The translations under genes and the position numbers were made by a program. Positions 41,037-48,899 of a DNA stretch of 64,000 nucleotides are shown here, in pieces. The notes under the pieces were generated by a model. That model was not told where the DNA came from. It made no database searches and saw only the letters and a list, made by a program, of their open reading frames with translations. How positions within the stretch are numbered: the stretch's first letter is position 1; every line of letters begins with the position of its first letter. The DNA is from Alterisphingorhabdus sp038748365 (GTDB lineage: Bacteria > Pseudomonadota > Alphaproteobacteria > Sphingomonadales > Sphingomonadaceae), in NCBI GenBank assembly GCA_038748365.1, contig JBCDIZ010000003.1, positions 62,001 to 126,000 of the forward strand, given 5' to 3'.

Positions 41037-41051
41037 TGCTGCGCCGCAGCA
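41037..41051. promoter_or_regulatory. 15-bp palindrome upstream of the sigma-54 promoter
   Basis: TGCTGCGCCGCAGCA is a perfect palindrome about 119 bp upstream of the expected amtB start site, a place where an NtrC enhancer site would sit. It does not match the GCACC-N5-GGTGC consensus closely, and it could also be the stem of a patatin-gene terminator. Low confidence. Confidence 0.3.
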
Positions 41052-41129
41052 ATTTACCGCCTATTTTTTAGGCAGGCTCGGCTAGACATCATTCTCTACA
41101 AACCCTCAAATCCGCTGGTTTTGCCAGTT

Positions 41130-41146
41130 TGGCACGGTCTTTGCCA
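41130..41146 (+). promoter_or_regulatory. Sigma-54 promoter of the ammonium transporter gene
   Basis: TGGCACGGTCTTTGCCA matches the -24/-12 consensus TGGCACG-N4-TTGC exactly. The GG at 41131-41132 and the GC at 41143-41144 are separated by the required 10 bp. Transcription would begin near 41156, giving a ~46-nt leader. Sigma-54 with NtrC is the usual control for amtB genes under nitrogen limitation. Confidence 0.88.
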
Positions 41147-41201
41147 TTCATTCTCTCAAAGTAATAAGGCCCTTGCGGTCGCAATAATACAGGGAAGCTT
41201 T

Positions 41202-42530
41202 GTGGCGCATATTCGTTTGCTCAAGGGAAGTCTAATAGCGGGTCTGGCGATATGGGGCGCTGGACCCGCCCTTGCCGCGCCAGCAGTGGCGCCCATTGTC
41301 GACAAAGGTGACACCGCCTGGATGATGGTTGCGACGGTATTGGTGATGGCGATGATCATTCCTGGCCTGTCGCTCTTTTATGGTGGCCTTGTGCGCACCA
41401 AGAATATGCTCTCGGTGCTAACCCAGATTATCGCCGTATCTTCGCTCGCCATGGTTCTCTGGGTGCTTTATGGTTATTCGATCACCTTTGGCGGCGATGG
41501 CGGCTATTTCTATGATGGCTTTGGCAAGGCGTTCCTCGCAAATGTGACCAAGGACAGCCTCGCCGACACATTTAGCGATGATTTCAAGATACCCGAATAT
41601 GTATTCATCGCTTTTCAGATGACCTTTGCCGCAATCACCGTATCGCTGGTGGTCGGTGGCATGGTCGAGCGGATGAAATTCTCGGCTTTGATGGTCTTCG
41701 CGGTCATCTGGTTGACCATAGTTTATTTCCCGATCGCGCACATGGTGTGGGATGGCGACGGCTATATTTTCAACGAGTGGGAAGCGCTGGACTTTGCCGG
41801 TGGTACAGTGGTGCATATCAATGCCGGGGTATCGGCACTGGTCGGCGCGCTGATCGTTGGCAAGCGTATCGGCTATCAGAAAGATGCGATGGCTCCGCAT
41901 TCGCTCAGCATGACATTGATCGGCACTGGATTGCTTTGGGTTGGCTGGTTTGGTTTTAACGCCGGCTCCGCTCTTGAAGCCAATGGCGATGCGGCTCTGG
42001 CGATGATCAACACCTTTGCCGCAACTGCGGGCGGTGTTCTGGTATGGATGCTGACCGAGCGCGCATTGGGTCATAAGGCGTCGCTTCTTGGCGCCTGTTC
42101 CGGCGCCATTGCCGGGCTGGTCGCCATCACCCCTGCTGCGGGTAATAGCGGTCCAGCAGGTGCCATCCTGCTCGGCGGTCTCGCATCGGTTATCTGCTGT
42201 TGGTTCGTGATGGTCGCCAAACCGAAAATGGGTTTTGACGACAGCCTTGATGCTTTTGGTATTCACGGATTGGGCGGTATTGTCGGCTCAGTCGGCGTCG
42301 CCGTGGTCAATCTACAAATCCTCGGTGGCCAAGGTGGTGCGGACTATGCCTTTGGCGACCAGTTTATCAAGCAAGTCGTCTCGGTGCTGATAGCGATTGG
42401 TTGGGCTGCAGCCGGATCGGCCATCGCCTTTACCGTCGCCAAATACACCACCGGATTGCGCGTTGAAGAAGATGTCGAGCGCGAGGGCCTCGACCTCGGC
42501 GAGCATGGAGAGCGCGCTTATAATTATTAG
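41202..42530 (+). CDS. amtB: Ammonium transporter (Amt family)
   Basis: 442 residues with a cleavable signal-like N-terminus (ending PALAAP) and 11 transmembrane helices. The conduction-path histidines are visible in GGTVVHINAGVSALV and FGIHGLGGIVGSVG, and the family signature DFAGG is present. It takes up ammonium, gated by a PII protein. The start is a GTG at 41202 with a GGGAAG site; the frame upstream to 41121 includes the sigma-54 promoter, so it cannot be transcribed and is rejected. No glnK gene adjoins it in this window. Confidence 0.95.
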   Translation: MAHIRLLKGSLIAGLAIWGAGPALAAPAVAPIVDKGDTAWMMVATVLVMAMIIPGLSLFYGGLVRTKNMLSVLTQIIAVSSLAMVLWVLYGYSITFGGDGGYFYDGFGKAFLANVTKDSLADTFSDDFKIPEYVFIAFQMTFAAITVSLVVGGMVERMKFSALMVFAVIWLTIVYFPIAHMVWDGDGYIFNEWEALDFAGGTVVHINAGVSALVGALIVGKRIGYQKDAMAPHSLSMTLIGTGLLWVGWFGFNAGSALEANGDAALAMINTFAATAGGVLVWMLTERALGHKASLLGACSGAIAGLVAITPAAGNSGPAGAILLGGLASVICCWFVMVAKPKMGFDDSLDAFGIHGLGGIVGSVGVAVVNLQILGGQGGADYAFGDQFIKQVVSVLIAIGWAAAGSAIAFTVAKYTTGLRVEEDVEREGLDLGEHGERAYNY

Positions 42531-42551
42531 GGAATGCAGCAGAAAAAGTGG

Positions 42552-42662
42552 GAACCGGTTTTCGGTTCGCCGCATGACCAGAAACGAAATCCCCCCATTG
42601 GGCAGCGGGCGACGCAGAACCCGCAGCCCTCACTAGGTTCCTCCTGCGAACAATTGCAACTT
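42552..42662 (+). ncRNA. Candidate small RNA or structured amtB 3' UTR
   Basis: Between the amtB stop and its terminator there are ~130 bp with RNA-like structure: hairpin GAACCG-GTTTT-CGGTTC (42552-42568), then GGTTCCTCCTGCG (about 42636-42648), an exposed CCTCC (anti-Shine-Dalgarno) word, before the terminator. AAAGTGGGAACCGG is a word I recall from alphaproteobacterial intergenic repeats. Whether it has its own promoter cannot be told here. Confidence 0.35.
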
Positions 42663-42693
42663 GGCCGGAGCAGCAATGCTCCGGCCTTTTTTT
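42663..42693 (+). terminator. Strong rho-independent terminator after amtB
   Basis: GGCCGGAGCA (42663-42672) pairs perfectly with TGCTCCGGCC (42677-42686) across the loop GCAA, and is followed by seven T. Confidence 0.95.
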
Positions 42694-42719
42694 CAATTGT
42701 AGCAAAACATGGGAAAGGC

Positions 42720-43151
42720 TCAACCGCCACTTGTAAAGGCGGCGTAGCCAAGCACTCCCATACCGGCAATAAAAGCCAGCGCAGTCAAGGTAATAATGGT
42801 CTGTATTATGCCGTTTACCAGACGGCCAAGCCAGGTTCGCAGAAAAGCCTTAAGCAATCTGCCTAAGATCATTACGCTGATGAAGGAAACACCGCATACG
42901 ATCCCTGTCGTAGCCCAGCTACCCGTCTGGACATACGCCCAGACTGACAGGCCGATGACTATAAAAATCCTCAGGTTACCTAAAGCAGACCCTCTCGAAC
43001 CAGCTGTGTAACCGACCTGATTTGGCTGGTTTTGCTTATTCAGATAGTCACTATAGCCAAAGGCATTGGAAGCTGACTGGCCGGTATAGACCCCGTTTTG
43101 ACCGAGATAATTCTCTTCTATCGCCTTGCCAACAGGATCTTCACTATACAT
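42720..43151 (-). CDS. Small membrane protein of unknown function
   Basis: 143 residues. A hydrophilic Gln/Asn-rich N-terminal half (EENYLGQNGVYTGQSASNAF, DYLNKQNQPNQVGYTAGSRG) is followed by three hydrophobic helices (IFIVIGLSVWAYVQ, GIVCGVSFISVMILG, IIQTIITLTALAFIAGMGVLGY). I do not recognise it. The ATG at 43151 has a GGAGG site just upstream (CCTCC on the + strand). Convergent with amtB and monocistronic. Confidence 0.65.
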   Translation of the reverse strand: MYSEDPVGKAIEENYLGQNGVYTGQSASNAFGYSDYLNKQNQPNQVGYTAGSRGSALGNLRIFIVIGLSVWAYVQTGSWATTGIVCGVSFISVMILGRLLKAFLRTWLGRLVNGIIQTIITLTALAFIAGMGVLGYAAFTSGG

Positions 43152-43251
43152 GACTGGCCTCCTTGCGCTGTATAATGATGTAAATTAGCATTTTTATACT
43201 GAATTGTCATCGGCGTTTCGCGAAGGTAGTGGCTGCCAACCATGATGGTGC

Positions 43252-44844
43252 TTAGGCCCGCATATCCTCTTTCATAAAGTCGGCGCAGCGTTCGCCGATC
43301 ATGATACTCGGCGCATTTGTGTTACCGCTGACTAGCCTGGGCATGATGCTGGCATCCGCGACGTAGAGCCCATTCAGCCCACGGAATTTGAGACGCGGCG
43401 TCAGCGGATCGTCATCATTGGCGCCCATGCGGCAGGTGCCGACCGGATGGTAGACAGTATCCGCGCGGTTGCGGATGATCTCGTCCAATGCGTCATCATC
43501 ATCCAGATCGACCGGATAGCGATCTTTGGGCTGATATTGCGCCAGTGATGGTGACTCGAAGATACGATACATATTCCGCACCCCGGCACGCATCACCGCG
43601 ATATCGCGGTCGTCATTGAGGAAATTGGGATCAATCGCCGGTGCCGCTTTCGGATCAGTGCTGCCCAGCCGCACTGTGCCCATGCTCTCCGGCCGCAATA
43701 CGCATGCATGGCAACTAAAGCCATGGCCCGGAACCTTCTCACGCCCATGATCTTCCAGCATCGCCGGGACGAAATGATACTGGATATCCGGTGCTGGCGC
43801 ATCCGGTTGTGAGCGAGCGAAACCGCCTGACTCAGCATAAGGCGTGGTCAATATGCCAGTGCGTTGGCGGCGATGTTCCAGAAAGGCTTTGCCCATACGC
43901 ACCGTGCCGGCGAGCGTATTGCCGAAACTGTCTTGGCTTTCGGGCGTCTCAAAGCTGGCGACATAATCAATATGGTCCTGCAGATGCGAACCGATATGTG
44001 GGTTATCCTGGACAACGCTGACACCATGTTGCTGCAGATGCTCGCCCGGACCTATACCCGAAAGCTGCAGGATATGCGGTGTTCCAAAGGCTCCAGCGGA
44101 CAGCACCACCGCATGACGTGCCGTGAGTGTCTCCTCACCAAAGCCCTTTTTCAACGTCACGCCGGTGACGCGCCCATCGTTCATCTCCAGTCGCGCTACT
44201 AGAGCACCGGTCCGGATTTCGAGATTAGCGCGCTCGCGATTAGGCTCGACATAGGCGCGCGCTGCACTCCAGCGCTCGCCCTCTTTCTGGGTCACCTGAT
44301 AAAAGCCATAGCCTTCCTGTTTCTCGCCATTGAAGTCAGGATTATGGGGCAGCTGTAATTCGCGGGCCGCCTCGACAAAGGCGCTACTCAGCGGATTGGT
44401 CCATTTCTGGTCGCTGACTGAGAGCGGGCCGTCGGCGCCGTGATAATCGCACCCACCACGCACATTGCTTTCAGCTTTGCGGAAATAGGGCAGCACATCG
44501 TCATAGGCCCAACCATCACAGCCCAGATCAGCCCAATTGTCATAATCCCAGCGGTGCCCGCGGATATAGATCATCGCGTTGATCGCACTCGATCCACCTA
44601 AACCACGACCACGCGGCTGATAGCCAATGCGTCCGTTCAGCCCTTTTTGCGGGACAGTCTCAAATCGCCAGTTAGCATTTTTCGGCAGAAACGGCATAAG
44701 CCCCGGCGTTTTGACGCGCATACCGTTATTGCGACCCCCAGCTTCCAACAGGCAAACTGAAAGATTGGGATCTTCACTCAACCGTCCGGCAACCGCGCTT
44801 CCTGCGCTGCCACCACCAATGACGATCACGTCATATTCTGCCAT
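43252..44844 (-). CDS. GMC-family FAD oxidoreductase (choline/alcohol dehydrogenase-like)
   Basis: 530 residues. The dinucleotide-binding motif VIGGGSAGSAVAGRLSE begins at residue 8. GMC signature 1 is GRGLGGSSAINAMIYIRG and signature 2 is GAFGTPHILQLSGIG. The C-terminal active-site part contains VYHPVGTCRMG, with the catalytic His/Asn region NTNAPSIMIGER. Choline dehydrogenase and AlkJ-type alcohol dehydrogenase share this layout; the substrate cannot be told from sequence alone, and no betaine genes are near. Confidence 0.92.
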   Translation of the reverse strand: MAEYDVIVIGGGSAGSAVAGRLSEDPNLSVCLLEAGGRNNGMRVKTPGLMPFLPKNANWRFETVPQKGLNGRIGYQPRGRGLGGSSAINAMIYIRGHRWDYDNWADLGCDGWAYDDVLPYFRKAESNVRGGCDYHGADGPLSVSDQKWTNPLSSAFVEAARELQLPHNPDFNGEKQEGYGFYQVTQKEGERWSAARAYVEPNRERANLEIRTGALVARLEMNDGRVTGVTLKKGFGEETLTARHAVVLSAGAFGTPHILQLSGIGPGEHLQQHGVSVVQDNPHIGSHLQDHIDYVASFETPESQDSFGNTLAGTVRMGKAFLEHRRQRTGILTTPYAESGGFARSQPDAPAPDIQYHFVPAMLEDHGREKVPGHGFSCHACVLRPESMGTVRLGSTDPKAAPAIDPNFLNDDRDIAVMRAGVRNMYRIFESPSLAQYQPKDRYPVDLDDDDALDEIIRNRADTVYHPVGTCRMGANDDDPLTPRLKFRGLNGLYVADASIMPRLVSGNTNAPSIMIGERCADFMKEDMRA

Positions 44845-44915
44845 ATCCTGTCCTGCTCTTTATCGTGTTTTTCTGTTTTATATTTTCCAATAGCCTAACC
44901 GATTTAATCGGTCAG

Positions 44916-45413
44916 TTAAACCAGTGATTTCGCGAAACAGCGCATCATGCGGCCATCTTCTTTTTCCAGCAAACCGGTTTCGACAAAACCCGCCGCCAGA
45001 TTGATCTGTGCCATGCGATCATTGTCTTGCCGTGTTCGCGTGGTGACTTCACGATAGCCTTGTGCTCTCGCCCATTCGTGCTGCGCCTGCATCAACGCTG
45101 CTGCCAACCCATGGCCGCGCCAACCGGGCGCGACGCCGCCTAGCCAGCTATAAAAGGTACTGTCCCTCTCGGTATGCCCTAGTTTGAAAGCAACCGGTTT
45201 GGCGTCTTGCGTTTCGACCATATGCAATGCCCAGCCGGAGTAGCGCCGAAAGCGCCTGACCAGCACATTAGGATCAAAATGATCGAGGATGTCCGCACCC
45301 AATCGCGCCAGCATGGGAAGCTGAGAAGTAACCTCAGCGTCTTGACAATGGATAAGGGAAAGACCGTCAGGCAGGACCGAAGCAGCAACCATTGGCAACG
45401 GCCTGTCAGCCAT
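44916..45413 (-). CDS. GNAT family N-acetyltransferase
   Basis: 165 residues. The core is LGGVAPGWRGHGLAAALMQAQHEWARAQGYREVTTRT: the acetyl-CoA loop PGWRGHGLA and a typical beta5 region (NLAAGFVETGLLEKEDG). The substrate is unknown. Its ATG overlaps the stop of the preceding sterol desaturase family gene by one base (TAATG), so the two are likely co-translated. Confidence 0.88.
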   Translation of the reverse strand: MADRPLPMVAASVLPDGLSLIHCQDAEVTSQLPMLARLGADILDHFDPNVLVRRFRRYSGWALHMVETQDAKPVAFKLGHTERDSTFYSWLGGVAPGWRGHGLAAALMQAQHEWARAQGYREVTTRTRQDNDRMAQINLAAGFVETGLLEKEDGRMMRCFAKSLV

Positions 45414-46360
45414 TATTCCGCCGGTTCAATAACAGGCGGCGATACCGACTTGGACGAACCCTGCCCGCCCTGTTCTCTCTCGGCCCGCCAGCGCGCCTTG
45501 ATGCTATCGCTAGTCAGGCGGCTATTGTCATGCGTCCAGCCGGGCGGGCGGATCAGATAGTTAAGCCGCGCCTTCCAATCGGGCGCATGCCACATATCCT
45601 GGGCGATGCCGATCCACTCATGAAATGCGGCCCAGAGCACGTTGAAGCTGCCCAGCTGTTTGATGATGCCATAGCGTATCTCTTCCTCATCAGTCTCTGG
45701 TACAAAACTGCCAAACATCTTGTCCCAGATGATGAGAACCCCGGCATAATTGCTGTCGAGATAGCGCGGATTGGTCGCATGATGGACACGGTGATGCGAT
45801 GGCGTGTTCATCACGGCCTCAAACCAGCGCGGCATTTTGTCGATCGCTTCGGTATGGATCCAGAACTGGTAGATCAGGTTTATGCCACCGCAAAAGGCGA
45901 CCAGCAGCGGATGAAAACCGAGCAGAAACAGCGGGATAGAGATCAGGAAACCGGGCGTCAGAAAGCCGGTCCATGTCTGCCTCAGCGCGGTGGAGAGATT
46001 ATAATGCTGACTGCTATGGTGGATGATATGCGCCGCCCACATCCAGCGCATGCGATGGCCGAGGCGATGCTTCCAATAATAGGCCAGATCATCGAGCACA
46101 AAAGCCACCGGCCAGGCCCACCACACAAAGCCGATATCGAAGATACGATACTGATAAATCCAGAAAGCCGCGGCAAGAAAAAACCCACCGGTCAGCAGCC
46201 CGGAAACGGTGCTGCCCAGCCCCAGCATCAGAGATGTCAGCGTATCCTGCGGATCATAGGCGAGCCGGTTGCGCTTGCGGACAAACCACAGCTCAAACAG
46301 AATCGCGCCGATAAACAGCGGGATAGCAATCTGCGTCGGATCGGGGAGGTCAGGCATCAT
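45413..46360 (-). CDS. Sterol desaturase / fatty-acid hydroxylase family membrane protein
   Basis: 315 residues with about four to five helices and the eight-histidine di-iron motif: HRLGH (HxxxH), HIIHHSSQHYN (HxxHH) and a distal TPSHHRVHHATN (HxxHH). Members hydroxylate or desaturate lipids or carotenoids. The substrate here is unknown. The C-terminal ~50 residues are soluble (DNSRLTSDSIKARWRAEREQ). It lies 21 bp after the preceding small gene. A second, partial family member lies at the right end of the window. Confidence 0.9.
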   Translation of the reverse strand: MMPDLPDPTQIAIPLFIGAILFELWFVRKRNRLAYDPQDTLTSLMLGLGSTVSGLLTGGFFLAAAFWIYQYRIFDIGFVWWAWPVAFVLDDLAYYWKHRLGHRMRWMWAAHIIHHSSQHYNLSTALRQTWTGFLTPGFLISIPLFLLGFHPLLVAFCGGINLIYQFWIHTEAIDKMPRWFEAVMNTPSHHRVHHATNPRYLDSNYAGVLIIWDKMFGSFVPETDEEEIRYGIIKQLGSFNVLWAAFHEWIGIAQDMWHAPDWKARLNYLIRPPGWTHDNSRLTSDSIKARWRAEREQGGQGSSKSVSPPVIEPAE

Positions 46361-46381
46361 CGCGACTTGTATATCGTCGAC

Positions 46382-46783
46382 TTACACCATTGTCAGCAAT
46401 TTCTGCGCACCCGCATGGTCGAGCCGCAGGCTGACCGCGCCGAAATGTTTGTCACCGCTGTCAATTCGCCACTCACCGCCTCCGCCGCCGGGACCAATGC
46501 GCTCGGCCTTTACCGAGTGATCAATCAACCGCGCGGCAAATTTCGCACCATGACGCTTGACCAGCACCACCTGCCCCTCGGCATCGCTGACCAAGGCCGC
46601 CTGCCCATCCTCTGCTACCAGTGCATCGCTGCCATGGAAAAAAGGGATGTTGATATCGGCCCAATGGATCGCATCATCCCGCCCCTGCAGCGCGACTTCC
46701 CCCATGCGCAAAAAGCGCACCAAGGCCGTGACGGCGAGGATGACAAGGAGAGACCCGAGGAGGATCCAGAGTTGAGAGGTCAT
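46382..46783 (-). CDS. Membrane-anchored small protein of unknown function
   Basis: 133 residues from the ATG at 46783 (MTSQLWILLG); the frame extends ten residues more. One N-terminal helix (LWILLGSLLVILAVTALVRF) and a ~110-residue soluble domain (DAIHWADINIPFFHGSDALV, EWRIDSGDKHFGAVSLRLDHAG). I do not recognise the domain. Its position 21 bp before the sterol desaturase family gene suggests the same transcript. Confidence 0.6.
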   Translation of the reverse strand: MTSQLWILLGSLLVILAVTALVRFLRMGEVALQGRDDAIHWADINIPFFHGSDALVAEDGQAALVSDAEGQVVLVKRHGAKFAARLIDHSVKAERIGPGGGGGEWRIDSGDKHFGAVSLRLDHAGAQKLLTMV

Positions 46784-46803
46784 ATAATTGTTTGTGTAGT
46801 GTA

Positions 46804-46827
46804 CCGGGTGCATTTTGGTGCACCCGG
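46804..46827. repeat. Perfect hairpin between two leftward genes
   Basis: CCGGGTGCA (46804-46812) pairs with TGCACCCGG (46819-46827), loop 6 nt. There is no T-run on either side, so it is not a classic terminator; it may stabilise the upstream lipoprotein mRNA end or act as a leader hairpin of the downstream gene. Confidence 0.55.
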
Positions 46828-46855
46828 CGCTAATGTCATATCAGGCTATATTCCC

Positions 46856-47497
46856 TCACGGAACATATACCGGGCGTCGACGAATATCATTGAGCCGCTT
46901 TATTCTATCAAGCTGACTACGCTGGGCCGAATTGTCGAGACCATATTCTCTTAGAATATCATTCATTTGCGTTTGATGCGCTGTAGCTATTTCAGCCTTT
47001 AAATTGCCTTCGCACCGCCTATAATCTGAAGGGATATTAGCAACTACGCGGCTTTCGCTTGGCGGAATATTGTCCTTTGCTTCAAAGCGCCAATCACTCA
47101 ACTGCCGTTCTTCCGCAGGTGTCAGATCGTCGACCATAGACAGCATATCGGCATATACGATCATGCGCTGTTTCTCATTCAAGTCACTGATGGATTCGCT
47201 TAGCTTGTCGCAACAAGTCTCCATGCCCTCGCGATAGCTATCGAGGCTGCCTGCATTAACGTCACGCATGCGGCCCAGATCTTCTTCGCTAATCGTGCCG
47301 TCTTTCTCCAGATTTTCCATGCCAGACTGCGTCTGCTTATCTATCTGCGCTGCATTCTGCGCGAATTCAACGCCGCATACTTTGACGATATCGGAGCGGC
47401 TTGGACTACCGGTAATGGAGTCGATTTCCGTAGGATTAGAGCTACCGCATGCGCTGAGTAGCAAGATGATCGCGAACAATCCGGTATTCTTTGTCAT
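46856..47497 (-). CDS. Lipoprotein of unknown function
   Basis: 213 residues. Lipobox LLSAC with Cys about 17, so a lipid anchor is expected. The mature protein is charged and mainly helical (SGMENLEKDGTISEEDLGRM, ESISDLNEKQRMIVYADML) and contains three more cysteines (VKVCG, ETCCDK, RRCEG). Not recognised. Codon use is AT-richer than in the neighbours. The ATG at 47497 follows AAAAGGGG; about 190 bp upstream is non-coding. Confidence 0.65.
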   Translation of the reverse strand: MTKNTGLFAIILLLSACGSSNPTEIDSITGSPSRSDIVKVCGVEFAQNAAQIDKQTQSGMENLEKDGTISEEDLGRMRDVNAGSLDSYREGMETCCDKLSESISDLNEKQRMIVYADMLSMVDDLTPAEERQLSDWRFEAKDNIPPSESRVVANIPSDYRRCEGNLKAEIATAHQTQMNDILREYGLDNSAQRSQLDRIKRLNDIRRRPVYVP

Positions 47498-47685
47498 GAA
47501 AAGCCCCTTTTTCCAATAATTAACAATGGTTTATAAACGCATTATCAGTCGCTACTAATGCTCAAAGCGAGTATAGAAGATAGCGATAATTCATAATATA
47601 GGCTATTTTTATGAACGCAGCATGTCAAACATGCCGAAATAGGCAATTATGGCGCAATAATATCACCCAGTATAATCCATATCAT

Positions 47686-48255
47686 TCAAAACTCGCTCGC
47701 CTTTCCTGATAGCGCGTCAAGCATCGGGGTGATCGGGCTAATATCATAGCCGGCATTGCCTGCCAGGCGGCGCAGTTCTTCCGGAGCCATGCCCTGTTGC
47801 GCCTGAGCCAGCGACCATAAAAAGGTCGAACGTGTGCCGGAGCGGCAATAGGCCAGCGTCTTGCCATCCCCATTTTCCACCAATGCGGCATTAAGCGCCT
47901 CGATCTGCGGCGCGGAGAAGCCGGCATGGCCGACCGGAATTTCGACATAGGCAATCCCCGCTGCTTCGGCTGCGGCCTGTATCTCCGCACCTGCGGGCTG
48001 GTCCGGGGCCTCGCCATCGGGACGGTTATTGACGATCAGGGTCACGCCCTGCTCTTTGGCGGCGGCGACATCGGCGGTGCTGATCTGCGGAGAAACGAGC
48101 ATTTCGGGCGTGAGGGTGCGGAACATGGAAACAGTCTCCGATTGTGGGGAAGGAATGGCGGCGTTATCGCTTACAGGCTCGCCCTGTGGTTCTGCGTTGC
48201 AAGCAAGCGCGAACAAAGACACCAGGGCTGGGGCGATGATACGCAGAGAGTTCAT
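47686..48255 (-). CDS. DUF442/TIGR01244-type phosphatase-fold lipoprotein
   Basis: 189 residues from the ATG at 48255. A lipobox (FALAC) gives a lipid anchor, then a linker (QGEPVSDNAAIPSPQSETVS), then a DUF442 domain (FRTLTPEMLVSPQISTADVA to TPMLDALSG). The domain has a rhodanese/dual-specificity-phosphatase-like fold; the loop YCRSGTRST is a CX5R active site. DUF442 is usually cytoplasmic or fused to MBL-fold sulfur enzymes (Blh/BigR operons), so an exported version is less usual. It starts just past the stop of the upstream lipoprotein gene. Confidence 0.82.
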   Translation of the reverse strand: MNSLRIIAPALVSLFALACNAEPQGEPVSDNAAIPSPQSETVSMFRTLTPEMLVSPQISTADVAAAKEQGVTLIVNNRPDGEAPDQPAGAEIQAAAEAAGIAYVEIPVGHAGFSAPQIEALNAALVENGDGKTLAYCRSGTRSTFLWSLAQAQQGMAPEELRRLAGNAGYDISPITPMLDALSGKASEF

Positions 48256-48265
48256 AAGTCGGTGC

Positions 48266-48619
48266 TTAAGGCAATTCGATCGAATCTTCAAAGTCTGAAA
48301 GCGCGGCGATAATCGCGGCATAATCATCATATTTTCGGCGCAGACCGGCTAGCTCTGCATCAGTGCCGGTGCAGGTTTCTTCGATCTGCTTTGCAAGAAA
48401 CTCAGCCCGCTGTTCATCATAGGGCGGCTCACCGCGAAAATGATCGCAACCCTGCCGCCGCACAATAAAGCGGCGGACATCGGCGGGGATGGCGTCGGCA
48501 AAGGGTTCGCCGAAATTATCGGTGGCGGGATTTTCGGAGATTGGCGTGGCGGATGTGGTGCTGCACGCTGAAAGCAGCAATGGCGCAGCGGCCAGGGTGA
48601 AGACGTGAAAGACATTCAT
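48266..48619 (-). CDS. Small lipoprotein of unknown function
   Basis: 117 residues. Lipobox LLSAC (Cys about 19). The mature part has two cysteines (RRQGCDHF, EETCTG) probably forming a disulfide, and ends in helix (LAGLRRKYDDYAAIIAALSD). Not recognised. Its stop lies 10 bp before the DUF442 lipoprotein start, so the pair is probably one operon. Confidence 0.65.
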   Translation of the reverse strand: MNVFHVFTLAAAPLLLSACSTTSATPISENPATDNFGEPFADAIPADVRRFIVRRQGCDHFRGEPPYDEQRAEFLAKQIEETCTGTDAELAGLRRKYDDYAAIIAALSDFEDSIELP

Positions 48620-48899
48620 GCCCTGATTTTAGGGCAAACGAACTGAAACTCCAAAAAGAGAATTGGTGCAATCATCCTCGCCGCGAAGGCGGGGATAAGA
48701 CTTTAGCATTGCCAGTTATATTCTCGCGCAAAGGCGCAAAGGCACGAAGAGGATGCTATATTAAGCGATATCTTTGTGCCTTTGTGCCTTTGCGCGAGTC
48801 AAAAAAGCCCTGCCCCTGCCTCGGCATAGCCGAGTTTATCCTGAGCGCCTGCCTTGCAGGCAGTCGAAGAGCAGGCACGACGTAAATGGAGGCTGGGAT
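48620..48899. other. Repeat-rich non-coding region between recQ and a lipoprotein gene
   Basis: Holds no gene. It contains a degenerate REP-like word (CGCGAAGGCGGGG near 48681), the CTTTGTG-type inverted repeat (48723-48798), the hairpin CTCGGC-ATA-GCCGAG near 48820, and GCCTGCCTTGCAGGC near 48849. The upstream part should also carry the promoter for the lipoprotein pair. Confidence 0.6.
48723..48798. repeat. 76-bp miniature inverted repeat built of CTTTGTG units
   Basis: The 27-bp arms 48723-48749 (CTCGCGCAAAGGCGCAAAGG...) and 48772-48798 (...TTTGTGCCTTTGCGCGAG) match at 25 positions around a 22-bp AT-rich centre. Same design as 6531-6614: repeated CTTTGTGNN words within arms of similar length, and placement between two leftward genes. 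Confidence 0.8.

Noticed and set aside
45392..46954. Long open frame (520 codons) on the + strand
   Set aside because: It runs antisense through the sterol desaturase family gene and its neighbours; composition is that of an antisense shadow and the real genes carry the family motifs.
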